DNA of 64,000 nucleotides from Mycobacterium barrassiae (GCF_025822765.1 NZ_JACKUK010000044.1:63985-127984), one strand, 5' to 3'. Positions 25,005 through 34,904 are shown, counted from the stretch's first letter. The notes: generated from the sequence alone by a model not told the origin. Made by a program: numbers and translations.

Positions 25005-25757
25005 TTAATCGTCTACGGCGACGCCGCCGCGCAGTCGTCTGCGCCTACGACGCGTCGGTGTGACCTTTTCGGACGTACCGCTATCAGGTGATTTGCCGTT
25101 GGTCTTGGTCGGCTCGGCGTCTTCGTCGGCGGCCGATTCGGGCTCCTCGGCCGTGACCTCCGCCGGCTTGTCGTCGGGCTGATCCTCGGTGGCAGGCTCG
25201 GTGTCCTCTTCGGCCTCTTCGGCCTCTTCGGCCTTGGCGTCTGCCTCAGCGCTGGCGTCGGCCTGTTCTTCGTCGGCGTCCTTCTTGCGGCGCTGCTGGG
25301 GCTTCTTGGGCTTCAGCGGTTTCGGCGGTGGCGGCGGCAACTCGGCGATATCGGCCAGGTAGAACGCGAAGATGCCCAGCAGGGCGAGCGCGGCGGCGGC
25401 CCCGTACAGACCGAACAGCCACTGTCCCGCGTCGTCCAGCGATAGCCAGATCTCGCTGATCGCCGCACCGATGATCACCACACCGGCGACGACGTGCAGC
25501 GCGATCGATGCGGTGCGCAGCCGCAGCGCCAACAGTGGCGTGCGGAACTCCGGCCTGCGGGTCCGCAGCAGCGTGAACACGACCGGCAGCGCCGCCAGCG
25601 CGATCAACGCGCCCGCAACGATGCGCAGCACCGTGCCGAGGGTGTGCGACGTGACGCCCATCAACTCCCACCAGCGCGGCAGGACGAAGGCGAAATAGAG
25701 GACAGCGGCGACACAGGAGAACGTCGCGTGCCACGTGACCGCGACCCAGCGCCGCAT
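25005..25757 (-). CDS. lucA: LucA-like integral membrane protein (Rv3723 position)
   Basis: A 250-aa membrane protein. Four hydrophobic helices lie in the first 145 residues (for example TWHATFSCVAAVLYFAF, VLRIVAGALIALAALPVVF, ALHVVAGVVIIGAAI, LFGLYGAAAALALLGIFAF). A long, highly charged Glu/Asp/Ala tail follows and ends in an Arg block. The start at ATG 25757 has an AAGGAGGAG site. Position next to tRNA-Ser and the Rv3722c-type aminotransferase matches Rv3723, LucA, which in M. tuberculosis stabilises Mce1/Mce4 lipid importers. The assignment rests on layout and neighbourhood. Confidence 0.7.
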   Translation of the reverse strand: MRRWVAVTWHATFSCVAAVLYFAFVLPRWWELMGVTSHTLGTVLRIVAGALIALAALPVVFTLLRTRRPEFRTPLLALRLRTASIALHVVAGVVIIGAAISEIWLSLDDAGQWLFGLYGAAAALALLGIFAFYLADIAELPPPPPKPLKPKKPQQRRKKDADEEQADASAEADAKAEEAEEAEEDTEPATEDQPDDKPAEVTAEEPESAADEDAEPTKTNGKSPDSGTSEKVTPTRRRRRRLRGGVAVDD

Positions 25758-25830
25758 ACTCCTCCTTGAGGTTTGTTGGACCGAGGTGCGACCAGGCTCT
25801 TCGCTATCTAGCCGCACCTCGGTCCGGGTG

Positions 25831-25916
25831 CGGAGGATAGGGGATTTGAACCCCTGAGGGCTATTAACCCAACCCGCGTTCCAGGCGAGCGCCATAGGCC
25901 ACTAGGCGAATCCTCC
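25831..25916 (-). tRNA. serT: tRNA-Ser (anticodon GGA)
   Basis: The 86-nt minus-strand sequence folds as a tRNA with a long variable arm. The acceptor stem is GGAGGAT paired with ATCCTCC, the anticodon stem CTCGC/GCGGG closes the loop CTGGAAC (anticodon GGA, reading UCC), and the T-arm is GGGGTTCAAATCCCC. The long variable arm (TTGGGTTAATAGCCCTC) is typical of Ser. CCA is not encoded. Confidence 0.95.
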
Positions 25917-25943
25917 GCCGGTCATGGTAGCGGAACAGACTGA

Positions 25944-27428
<1,485 letters not shown>

Positions 27429-27461
27429 GCCAAGTCACTGTTACCGCCATTCGCCGCAGCG

Positions 27462-28220
27462 CTAGGACAGCTTCCTGATGACCTTGCTGCTCACCATGGC
27501 CACTGAACCGACCAGGCTCCGGCGGTAGTCGTCGCACGTTGAGCACGACTCGATATGGCGCGCAACGCGTTTCCGTGTCAGAACCGTGAACTGTCCGTCC
27601 CAGTCCGACAGAGCTACGGCGAGCTCAGGGCATCCGTGCTGTGCGGCACGGCGGGCCACCAGAAGGGCGCCCAGCGAGCGCTCAAAGGTCTGGCGCAGCC
27701 GCTGCAGGAGTTTCTTCGCGCAGTCGTGGCTGACGCCGAGGGCGTCGGCGAGTTCGGGTCCGGCCAGATCCCGGCGGTAGGCCAGTTCCAGGACGTCACG
27801 GTCGCGCTCGGACAATCCGCCCGCTGCCGCAACGACGAGGCGCGCCAGCTCGTTTCGTGCGGTCAGGGTGAACGGCCCGGGGCCGACGAATGCGGCGTCG
27901 GGAATCTGGTCGAGCGCCGGCTCACGTCGACGCTCGTGTAGTTTGCGCAGTGCGGCGCGACGGGCGATGGCGTACAGCCACGGCCGCAGCTTGTCCGGCT
28001 CACGCAGCTTCGGCAGATCGGCGGCCGCGATGCAGAAGACGTCCTGCACGCAGTCGGCCGCAGTGTGGTGGTCGCGGACCAACGTCACGCAATAGTCGTG
28101 CAGCCGCGGTGCGTAGCGGTGGTAGATGGCGCCCAATGCCACCCGGTCCCCGGCGGCTGCAGCCGTGGCGAGCTGCGCATCACTGATGACTCGTACCGGG
28201 GGTGTGGTGGCGGGTGTCAT
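27462..28220 (-). CDS. ECF sigma factor with C-terminal zinc-finger-like tail, linked to RiPP cluster
   Basis: A 252-aa RNA polymerase sigma factor. Region 2 is about residues 16-95 (AAGDRVALGAIYHRYAPRL and WLYAIARRAALRKL); region 4 is about 125-185 (LSERDRDVLELAYRRDLAG, then the LGVSHDCAKKLL recognition helix). An extra 65 residues end with RHIESCSTCDDYR, an H-x3-C-x2-C motif (H222, C226, C229) like that of zinc-binding anti-sigma factors. This suggests a built-in sensor or inhibitor instead of a separate anti-sigma gene. ATG 28220 follows AAAGGACG. It is the last gene on the strand of the RiPP cluster, behind a terminator-like hairpin, and the probable reader of the three shared precursor promoters (inference). 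Confidence 0.82.
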   Translation of the reverse strand: MTPATTPPVRVISDAQLATAAAAGDRVALGAIYHRYAPRLHDYCVTLVRDHHTAADCVQDVFCIAAADLPKLREPDKLRPWLYAIARRAALRKLHERRREPALDQIPDAAFVGPGPFTLTARNELARLVVAAAGGLSERDRDVLELAYRRDLAGPELADALGVSHDCAKKLLQRLRQTFERSLGALLVARRAAQHGCPELAVALSDWDGQFTVLTRKRVARHIESCSTCDDYRRSLVGSVAMVSSKVIRKLS

Positions 28221-28335
28221 TGAAAAATCGTCCTTTTTCGGCGCGAAATTCGTAATCGCCCCGACGCCAGATTCCACTTGCCGACGGGAAGGGTTTCCTG
28301 TCCGTAGGGTAAGGCAGGCACCCACACCCAGTACG

Positions 28336-28393
28336 CACACAGCCGACCGCCCCATGACCGAATCGAGTCGGTGATGGGGCGGTCGGTGGTGTG
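28336..28393 (-). terminator. Hairpin between precursor A1 and the sigma gene
   Basis: A long inverted repeat: CCGACCGCCCCAT at 28343-28355 pairs with ATGGGGCGGTCGG at 28374-28386. After a 2-nt internal loop, CACAC at 28336-28340 pairs with GTGTG at 28389-28393. It follows the A1 stop by about 35 bp. It has no U-tract, as is usual for actinobacterial terminators, and would separate A1 from the sigma gene. The rest of the 28221-28428 gap holds the sigma promoter region. Confidence 0.7.
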
Positions 28394-28428
28394 TGGCCCG
28401 GCTACGTCGGGTGTAGCCGCGCCGCGGC

Positions 28429-28608
28429 CTACTTCGTTTTGTGGGTGGTGCGGGTTCCGGTGCCGTTACCCGTGCCGGTGCCCGTGCCGTTGCCGGTGCC
28501 GGTTCCGGTGCCGTTGCCCTTGCCGCCATGGGCCAGGCTCAGCTCGTCGGCGGTCAGGGTGCGGATGCTCTGGCGGCGCAGGGCCAGCTTGTCGCGGTTG
28601 ATGTTCAT
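28429..28608 (-). CDS. RiPP precursor peptide A1, (Thr-Gly)n core
   Basis: A 59-aa precursor. The leader (residues 1-29) contains LALRRQSIRTLTADEL and ends AHGG, the double-Gly cleavage site for the C39 peptidase of the cluster's exporter. The 30-residue core is almost only Gly, Thr and Asn in GTGTGTGN repeats, with a basic end RTTHKTK. It has 11 Thr, no Ser and no Cys, so the dehydratase could convert many Thr to dehydrobutyrine, but lanthionine rings cannot form within it. ATG 28608 has a strong GGAGGAG site 7 nt upstream. It is preceded by a conserved promoter block (28652-28694) and isolated by hairpins on both sides. Confidence 0.88.
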   Translation of the reverse strand: MNINRDKLALRRQSIRTLTADELSLAHGGKGNGTGTGTGNGTGTGTGNGTGTRTTHKTK

Positions 28609-28651
28609 CGGTGTCTCCTCCTGGTGGGTGCGCGCCGCCCTGGTGGCGACG

Positions 28652-28694
28652 CTCATAGGTATGGGTGTCAAAACCCTTGGGAAGGGACACTTTT
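28652..28694 (-). promoter_or_regulatory. Conserved promoter-like block of precursor A1
   Basis: On the minus strand it begins AAAAGTGTCCC and ends ATACCTATGAG. It aligns without gaps over 43 bp with the blocks before A2 and A3. Common elements are AAANGYGTCCC, a second CC at positions 15-16, and TAMCC/TACC 19-20 bp further on. The ATG is 43 bp beyond the block. It is probably a -35/-10 pair for an alternative sigma factor. Confidence 0.7.
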
Positions 28695-28722
28695 TGAGTG
28701 AAGTGTGTTTCACCGCACGCGG

Positions 28723-28767
28723 AACACCGCCCCGCAACCTGGGTGCAGTCGGTTGCGGGGCGGTGTT
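28723..28767 (-). terminator. Perfect 17-bp-stem hairpin after precursor A2
   Basis: AACACCGCCCCGCAACC at 28723-28739 pairs perfectly with its complement at 28751-28767 across an 11-nt loop. It lies 32 bp past the A2 stop and 29 bp before the A1 promoter block. It therefore probably ends the A2 transcript, leaving A1 under its own promoter. Confidence 0.8.
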
Positions 28768-28798
28768 GTGGGGGCGAGTCGATGTGGTTAACGACCCA

Positions 28799-29044
28799 CT
28801 AGGCGATGGTGACCGTCGGCTTCGGCAGATCGGTCGACGTCAGCGTGGGCTGGCGGGTACCCGTGGTGCGCACCGTGGTGTGCTTTGTCGTCTTGGTCGG
28901 GCCGGTGCCGGTCCCTGTTCCCGTGCCGTTGCCGCCGCCGGTGCCGTTACCGCCCTCGCCGCCGTGGGCCATCATCAGCTCGTCGGCGGTCAGGGTGCGG
29001 ATGCTCTGCCGGCGCAGGGCCAGCTTGTGCTGCTTGGTGTTCAT
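28799..29044 (-). CDS. RiPP precursor peptide A2, Thr-rich core
   Basis: An 81-aa precursor whose residues 7-29 (KLALRRQSIRTLTADEL then MMAHGG) are almost identical to the A1 leader. The core is 52 residues: a Gly/Asn/Thr repeat part (GGNGTGGGNGTGTGTGTG), then KTTKHTTVRTTGTRQ, and a non-repetitive tail ending PKPTVTIA. It has 18 Thr, one Ser and no Cys. A GGAGGG site lies 9 nt before ATG 29044. The promoter block (29084-29126) begins at the last base of the dehydratase stop codon. The extra C-terminal tail makes its product different from A1. Confidence 0.88.
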   Translation of the reverse strand: MNTKQHKLALRRQSIRTLTADELMMAHGGEGGNGTGGGNGTGTGTGTGPTKTTKHTTVRTTGTRQPTLTSTDLPKPTVTIA

Positions 29045-29083
29045 TTCGGTTCCCTCCTGTGGTCGCTGCCCGGATGGGCCGCG

Positions 29084-29126
29084 TCTACAGGTAAGAGCGC
29101 CAACTGCTCTGGGCGGGGACGCTTTT
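29084..29126 (-). promoter_or_regulatory. Conserved promoter-like block of precursor A2
   Basis: On the minus strand it begins AAAAGCGTCCCCGCCC and ends TTACCTGTAGA, ungapped with the A1 and A3 blocks. It lies entirely between the dehydratase stop and A2, so the precursor can be made in excess of the enzymes. Confidence 0.7.
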
Positions 29127-32100
29127 CAGGTGCGCGGCGCCCTTGCGATCTGGCTGGCGTAATGGCGGTCGAGGAAACTCAGCAGGATGAGTTCGTGGGT
29201 GCGGGCCGCCGAACGCAACAGCCGCACGGCGTTGAGGTGGCTGAAGCTGTGCAACAGCGAGGAATAGGACTGCGTCAGTTCACCACGCGCCGAACGGTCC
29301 GCGAGCTCGACGAGCAAGGGTGCCAGTCGTTCCGATCGTCGCCTGAAGACGTCGCGTGCGGGTTCGTAGGCGTGGTCGTGGGTGTCGTCGAGCAGCGCCG
29401 TGATGTCCGCGCGTTCGGTACGCCACCGTTGTCCGATCCCGGGATCGAGGTTGGTCGCATTCGGGTACTCGGGCCGATAGCCCGCCGCGCCGCTCTTCGC
29501 CCACTCTCGGCGCTGCTGCATGTCCAGTCCCGCGTCCGCCAGCAGGCGGTCGGTGGCGTACAGGCCGAGTTTCCAGCGAGCCTCCGGCGCTGCCTCGCCG
29601 AAATCGCCGTCGAGCAGGCGGAGCACCTCGAGCACGGCGTCGCTGTCGGCCGCGTGGATCTGCTCTGCCAGTTCGATTCCGGCGTCGCCGCCGTAGCGCT
29701 CGACCTCGCGGTCGTAGGTGTCGGTCGACACCGTCCACACGGTCCCGTCGCCGAGGTGCGGCGCAAGCGCATCGGTGAGCGCCGGCAGGGCGTGCTCGCG
29801 CAGTGCGGCTGGGTCACCGTGCAGGCGCAGCCGCAGATGGTGGTCGGGATCGGCGTAGCGCAGGAAGAACCAGCGGTCGAGGCTTCCTGCGTCGCGCAGC
29901 TTGTTGATGGCGGGGCCGACGGCGTCGGTGAGGATGCGGTCCGCGGACGCGGTTCCGGTGTAGGCCTTGAGGTACAGCCATTCGCTGCCAGGCGTAAAGC
30001 TGCGTCGCACACCGGGTGCGCGCCATGGAGCCGGGGCCGGCGCGGGCTCGCCGCGACGGATGAAGGGCACGATGAACTCGTGGGCGAACCGCCCCTGCGG
30101 GCCGGTGGCGACCGCGCTCGACAGGACCTCCTCGATGACCGCCGCCGAACGACCGCGCAGCACCTTCGCCGCCGCCGCGGTCAGCGCCGGGCTTGCGGTG
30201 TCGACGTACAACCGGTTGTCGCCGTCGGTGATCAGAAGCTCGGTGGGCAGGCCACGGGCGGCGCTGACGGTCGCCCATCCGGCGACCGGGTCGGCTCCGG
30301 TGACCGCCTTGATCTCGGCGGCCGACAGCCGCCAGCGTGCCCGGGCCAGCACGAGCTTGCCTGCGGTGACGCGTGGCAGCGTCGGCGCGGATGACATTGC
30401 GCCCCAATCCCATGCGAGCCCGGCGGCCACTCCGTCGTTCTGCAGGGCGGCCAAGAACCGGTACACCCCGAAACCCCGCCACGCCGGATTGTGCGCGGTG
30501 GTCAGCCGCGGCCGGACTTCGGCGCCCAGTCGCGGGCTGTACAGCACGACCCGATCGCCGTCGAGACGCACGGTCAGTTCGTCGACGCTGATCTGGCGGT
30601 CCGCGGACGCACCCGAACGTCCCAGCAACACCAGCTCGTAGTCACGCAACAGCGGGCGGGCCAGGACGTTGCCGACCCGGCCCTCGGGGAGGTGGATGAT
30701 CTCGGCGAACACCACCCCGGGGGCGAGGGCCTCCTCGGCACGCAGGTGGTCCCGCACCGCGGCATGCAACCGGCCGTCGCCGTGGCAGAACCGCCCCAGC
30801 AGCTCTGCGCCTGAAGGGCCTGTGACGCTTTGGATTTCGACCGCGTCGTCCAGCAAGCTGCCGAAGACGGCCAAGGCGTCGGGCAGCGGCGGCGGTGTCG
30901 CCGAGGCGAGGCGGGTCACGGTGCCGGCGTCGAGTTCGAGGCTTTCGGCGCCGTTCTCGCGAGCGCGCATCACCAGATCGAGCAGTGTCGCGTCGCGCGC
31001 GGTAAACGCGTAATCGCCTGCGACGCCGCCCAAATCCATGCCCGCAAGCAAGGGGGACTCATCGGCGGCGGGATGCGGCGACCGGTCATAGCCGATCCCC
31101 ATCTCCTCGTCGAGGGCCTCCATCAGCGGCACCTCGCGGTCCTCGTAGCGGTTCGCGAAGTCGGCCTTGAACCGCGCCAATGCCGGGTCGCCGCCCTGAG
31201 GCGAGACGCGGTGCAGCACGTCGATCCCCTTCTCGAGCAGGTGCACGGCGTCGGGGCCCAGGGTCAGGCCCGAGCCGTTGCGGTGCAGGTCGACCTGGAC
31301 CGCCCGGGCGGTGTCGCCGCCGCCTGCCAGCTCGAGCAGGCTGGTGGCCACGCTGTCGTAGGCGCTCGGCGGGTTGCCGAGCCCGGCGGCGTCCAGCCGG
31401 CTGAGTTCCTCCGACACCCGGCTGAGGGTTTCCGACGTCGCGGCAAGCTCCGGCCCGCTCAGGCACGAGAGCACGTGCGCCAACGGCTCGGCGCCGGTCA
31501 CGGCGGGTTCGGCCACCGGGGTGAGCACGTGCGCCTCGACGAGAGCGTCGACGTATTCGCGTGCCTCGGCCAACTCGACGCCGGCCTCGGCCGCCACCGC
31601 CTCGGCGACCTTCTCGACCGAGCACCCGCCGGTGGCCGTGTCGAGCGCACACCGCAACGGCGCGTCGTCCTCGACCACGACCAGATGATGCGTGCGCCTG
31701 CCGTCGCGCAGCCGGCTCTCGATGAGTCGCAACGCACCCGCGGCGTGGTAGCGGCTGGAGTTGGGCTCGACCGCCATCGCGGGCCGCGTCGACGGATCCT
31801 TGAGCAGCCGCTCCACGAGCGTCGCCAGCACCTCGGTGTCGGGTCTGCTGTGCCGGGTGGTGCCCTCCGGGCCGTCGACCGTCAAGGCGGTGGTGTCCGC
31901 CACCGCCCCCAGCGCGCAGCCCGCGAAGAGCCCGAAAGGCGTTGCCCGGGTGCACATCCGGACCAGATATGCGGTTACCGACGCCGCGACCTTGTCATCG
32001 GGCTTGCCCTCGCCCAGGCGTTGCAGCAGCCCGGGCGACGCCAGGTGCAGCGCCTCACGTACGTCCGGGCGCTTCGACAGGATCTGCCAGTACTGCGAAT

Positions 32101-32185
32101 CGCTGCGCAGTCGATCCAGTTCCTCCATCGGGAGCAGCGGGGCGCGCATCACGAAGAATCCACTTGTGGTCAGTTGCGAATCCAT
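29126..32185 (-). CDS. Full-length LanB-type (class I) peptide dehydratase
   Basis: A 1019-aa enzyme with both NisB-like parts. The N-terminal glutamylation domain (about 1-730) starts FFVMRAPLLP, with Arg14 where NisB has its essential Arg, and has YLVRMCTRATPFGLFAG with Arg76 and Arg80. The C-terminal SpaB_C elimination domain (about 735-1010) has EWLYLKAYTG, DRWFFLRYADPDHHLRLRL and SFSHLNAVRLL, whose His983 aligns with the NisB elimination His. It should transfer Glu from Glu-tRNA to Thr/Ser of the precursors and eliminate it to give dehydrobutyrine/dehydroalanine. ATG 32185 has GGAGG and lies 9 bp after the exporter stop. No LanC gene is present in the window. Confidence 0.88.
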   Translation of the reverse strand: MDSQLTTSGFFVMRAPLLPMEELDRLRSDSQYWQILSKRPDVREALHLASPGLLQRLGEGKPDDKVAASVTAYLVRMCTRATPFGLFAGCALGAVADTTALTVDGPEGTTRHSRPDTEVLATLVERLLKDPSTRPAMAVEPNSSRYHAAGALRLIESRLRDGRRTHHLVVVEDDAPLRCALDTATGGCSVEKVAEAVAAEAGVELAEAREYVDALVEAHVLTPVAEPAVTGAEPLAHVLSCLSGPELAATSETLSRVSEELSRLDAAGLGNPPSAYDSVATSLLELAGGGDTARAVQVDLHRNGSGLTLGPDAVHLLEKGIDVLHRVSPQGGDPALARFKADFANRYEDREVPLMEALDEEMGIGYDRSPHPAADESPLLAGMDLGGVAGDYAFTARDATLLDLVMRARENGAESLELDAGTVTRLASATPPPLPDALAVFGSLLDDAVEIQSVTGPSGAELLGRFCHGDGRLHAAVRDHLRAEEALAPGVVFAEIIHLPEGRVGNVLARPLLRDYELVLLGRSGASADRQISVDELTVRLDGDRVVLYSPRLGAEVRPRLTTAHNPAWRGFGVYRFLAALQNDGVAAGLAWDWGAMSSAPTLPRVTAGKLVLARARWRLSAAEIKAVTGADPVAGWATVSAARGLPTELLITDGDNRLYVDTASPALTAAAAKVLRGRSAAVIEEVLSSAVATGPQGRFAHEFIVPFIRRGEPAPAPAPWRAPGVRRSFTPGSEWLYLKAYTGTASADRILTDAVGPAINKLRDAGSLDRWFFLRYADPDHHLRLRLHGDPAALREHALPALTDALAPHLGDGTVWTVSTDTYDREVERYGGDAGIELAEQIHAADSDAVLEVLRLLDGDFGEAAPEARWKLGLYATDRLLADAGLDMQQRREWAKSGAAGYRPEYPNATNLDPGIGQRWRTERADITALLDDTHDHAYEPARDVFRRRSERLAPLLVELADRSARGELTQSYSSLLHSFSHLNAVRLLRSAARTHELILLSFLDRHYASQIARAPRT

Positions 32186-32194
32186 GTCGTCCTC

Positions 32195-34351
32195 CTAACG
32201 CCCCGGCTCGGCGACGAGCTGGCCGGCCACCAGCTGTGCGTAGTGCCCGCCTGCGGCCATCAGCTCGCGATGGTGGCCGACCTCGACGACGCGACCCGCG
32301 TCCATGACGACGATGCAGTCGGCGTCGACGACCGTCGCCAGCCGATGCGCGACAAGCACGACGGTGCAGCCGAGCCGGGCGATGTTGGCGTGCACCTTCG
32401 CCTCGGTGACGGTGTCGAGATTGCTGGTGGCCTCGTCGAGGAGCAGCAGCTGCGGCTGCGTGGCGAGTGCGCGGGCCAGCGCCAGTCGTTGGCGTTGCCC
32501 ACCGGACAATGAGGCGCCCGCGTCGACAAGCGGGGTGTCCCAACCCATTGGCATCGCGTGGATGTCCTCCGCGATGCCGGCCTGCTCGGCGGCGACCTCG
32601 AGCCGCTCCAGCGGCAGGCTCGGATCACCGAGGGACAGATTGTCGCGGATCGACAGCCCGAAGATGTACGGGTCCTGGGTCACCACCCCGATCTGCGAGC
32701 GCACGCTGCGTGGGTGCATGGTCGCCAGGTCGATGCCGTCGAGCAGGACCCGCCCCGCACCGGGTGCGTACAGCCCCAGCAGCAGCCGGCCCAGTGTGGA
32801 CTTGCCCGAACCGGAGCGTCCGACGACGGCGAGTACCTGGCCCGGCCGCACGTCGAGGTCGACGCTGTCGATGGCCGGCGGGCCGTGGGGTGCGTACCGG
32901 AAGGTGAGGCCCTCGGCACGCAGCGCGCCGGTGAGTCGGGGAGCGTGCTGCAGGTTGCGACCTGCTACCTCGGTGGGTGTGTTGAACACGTCGTCGAGGC
33001 GGGCCATGTAGCTACCGAGCAGCTGAATCTGCAGGACGGTTCCGACGAGAACGCCGAGCGGCTCCAGGAATGCGGTGGACAGCGCGGCCAGAGCGAGCAT
33101 GGTGCCGAGTGAAAGCTGGCCGCTCCCAACCAGATATGCCCCGTACAGCAGCACCGCGATCGGGGAGAGTAGCGACAGCCCGTGCAGCGCCGTCTCGACG
33201 GCGGCGGACAAACGCCCGCGGCGCAACGAGACGTTCAGTTCCGCGACGAAAAGGTTGGTCCAGTGTGATACCGCTCGGCGCTCGGCTCCCGCGGCCTTCA
33301 GCGTCTCGACCGCGGAGAACATTTCGTAGGCGTAGGACTGCGAGCGGGCCTCGGTGGCCAGCGCCTCGCCCATCAAGTGCTGATTGCGTCGCCGCGCCGA
33401 CAACAGCACCACAACCTGCGCGACGCCAAGCGCGACCACCAGCAGAGCCAGCTGCGGCGACAGGACGAAGATCACAACCAGATACGCCGTGGCCAGCACG
33501 CCGTCGAGCAGAGCGGCGATCGTTCCGCTGGTGAGGATTTCGCGCACCGTGGCGTTGCTGCGCAGCCGCATCATCAAGTCGCCCGAGGAGCGTTTGAGAA
33601 AGAACGCGTAAGGCAGGTCCACCAGGTGTTCGAGGAAGCCCAGTGTCATCTCGACGTCGAGGCGGCTGCGCAACCGCAGCAGCAAGTGCGCCCGCAGGAA
33701 GGTGGCGAGCGCCGAGTAGCAGATCAGCGCGGCCATCACCGCCGCGACGATCCACAGCAGGCGGTCGTCGCCTGCGGGCACGATCTGGTCGACGATGACG
33801 CCGGTCAGGATCGGCACGGCCAGCGCCATCAGCCGCACCACTACCGACGTGGCCAACACCTTGCCGATGCCGCGCGAGCGGGTCATCAGTCGTCGCGCAT
33901 GGTGGAACGCACCCGGGGGTTTGCTTCCGCCGGTACTGAACGACTCGCTGGGCTCCAGCATGATCGCCACACCGCTGTACAGGTCGCCGACCGCTTTCCA
34001 CGGCACCCGGTAGCGCCCCGCGGCGGGGTCGACGATCGTCACGCCGCGCCGTGATGTCGAATCCAAGACGACGAAGTGCGCGGCGCCCCAATGCAATACG
34101 GTCCCCCGGGGCAGGGCGCTCAGATCGTCGAGTTCGGTCGCCACCCCGCGGGCACGCAGCCCGTACGACGTGGCCGCCTCCGCCAGACGCAGCGCGTTCA
34201 CGCCGTCGCGTCCGGTGCCGGTGGCCGCATGCATCTCCGCCAGTGACACGTGGCGGCCGTGGTAGGCGAGCGCCATGCACATCGCGGCCGCGCCGCAATC
34301 GGCCATCTCGGCCTGCGCGATATACGGGATCGCGCGCCGTCGCGGGCTCAC
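32195..34351 (-). CDS. Peptidase-containing ABC exporter (C39 domain) for the RiPP
   Basis: A 718-aa PCAT-type transporter that cleaves double-Gly leaders and exports the peptide. The C39 peptidase domain (1-130) has Gln13 and Cys19 in QAEMADCGA, His92 in GAAHFVVLD and Asp108 in VDPAAGR, a complete triad. The membrane domain (about 165-450) has six hydrophobic helices. The ATPase domain has GRSGSGKST (521-529), LSGGQ (625-629) and LLLLDEA (645-651). The GTG start overlaps the stop of the upstream membrane-fusion-like gene (GTGA). Cleavage is expected after AHGG of all three precursors. Confidence 0.92.
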   Translation of the reverse strand: MSPRRRAIPYIAQAEMADCGAAAMCMALAYHGRHVSLAEMHAATGTGRDGVNALRLAEAATSYGLRARGVATELDDLSALPRGTVLHWGAAHFVVLDSTSRRGVTIVDPAAGRYRVPWKAVGDLYSGVAIMLEPSESFSTGGSKPPGAFHHARRLMTRSRGIGKVLATSVVVRLMALAVPILTGVIVDQIVPAGDDRLLWIVAAVMAALICYSALATFLRAHLLLRLRSRLDVEMTLGFLEHLVDLPYAFFLKRSSGDLMMRLRSNATVREILTSGTIAALLDGVLATAYLVVIFVLSPQLALLVVALGVAQVVVLLSARRRNQHLMGEALATEARSQSYAYEMFSAVETLKAAGAERRAVSHWTNLFVAELNVSLRRGRLSAAVETALHGLSLLSPIAVLLYGAYLVGSGQLSLGTMLALAALSTAFLEPLGVLVGTVLQIQLLGSYMARLDDVFNTPTEVAGRNLQHAPRLTGALRAEGLTFRYAPHGPPAIDSVDLDVRPGQVLAVVGRSGSGKSTLGRLLLGLYAPGAGRVLLDGIDLATMHPRSVRSQIGVVTQDPYIFGLSIRDNLSLGDPSLPLERLEVAAEQAGIAEDIHAMPMGWDTPLVDAGASLSGGQRQRLALARALATQPQLLLLDEATSNLDTVTEAKVHANIARLGCTVVLVAHRLATVVDADCIVVMDAGRVVEVGHHRELMAAGGHYAQLVAGQLVAEPGR

Positions 34352-34860
34352 CAGAACCTCGGCAGGAAGACGCTTATCAGCCGCTGCCGCGCGGCAGGAA
34401 CGAGAAGCTCACCGGCGGATACCGGGGCCGGCTGTTCCAGCCGGGCGGTCACGTCGGTCGCGGTGACGTCGACGACGACCGCGTCGGCCGTCGCACCCGA
34501 CGGGTCACGGAACTCGACCGTGGCGCCGGGGGCGGGCGGCGGACCCGCGGTGAGATCAGCCGTCACGATCGCCCCCTGCACCACCGCAGGTAACGGCGTG
34601 GACTGTTGGACGGTGATCGTGGCGGCGGCGACCGCGCCCCCGGTCAACAGCACCGCCAGCGCGATGAGGCCGGCGTCGATCCAGCCCGGGTTCTTGATCA
34701 GCTCGCCCGGCCGGGCGCCCGCCGACTGCCGGTCCCGCCAGGTCGCGCGGAACACCGACTCGTAGCGGACCTCGCCGTCAGCGACACCGTCGTCGGTCAC
34801 GACCTCACCCCCGGCCGAGGGTCGGGCAGCATCGAGATGCTCGGCCCCGTTTCTCGTCAC
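34348..34860 (-). CDS. Very short membrane-fusion-like (HlyD N-terminal type) protein
   Basis: A 170-aa protein with a cytoplasmic part of about 60 residues (including RATWRDRQ and PGELIKNPGW), one membrane helix (61-84, AGLIALAVLLTGGAVAAATITV) and an external part of about 85 residues resembling a single beta-barrel or lipoyl-like half. The segment before the helix resembles secretion proteins of NHLM/bacteriocin export systems. The long coiled-coil and second half of normal HlyD proteins are missing. In a mycobacterium it may be a minimal adaptor for the ABC exporter. GTG 34860 follows GGGAGCAG; it is translationally coupled to the exporter. Confidence 0.68.
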   Translation of the reverse strand: MTRNGAEHLDAARPSAGGEVVTDDGVADGEVRYESVFRATWRDRQSAGARPGELIKNPGWIDAGLIALAVLLTGGAVAAATITVQQSTPLPAVVQGAIVTADLTAGPPPAPGATVEFRDPSGATADAVVVDVTATDVTARLEQPAPVSAGELLVPAARQRLISVFLPRFW

Positions 34861-34904
34861 ATCTGCTCCCCAAAGTGTGGCTGCCGCACGATCGCGGCGT
34901 CCTG

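Noticed and set aside
28460-28970. Regular GT/GC-rich repeats that could be read as a CRISPR-like or VNTR array
   Set aside because: They code in frame for Gly-Thr-Asn cores of two precursor peptides with good ribosome sites and shared leaders; unit size and lack of spacers rule out CRISPR.
28391-30394. A 667-codon open frame on the plus strand
   Set aside because: It is antisense to the precursors and the dehydratase, has no family likeness and reflects the high GC content.
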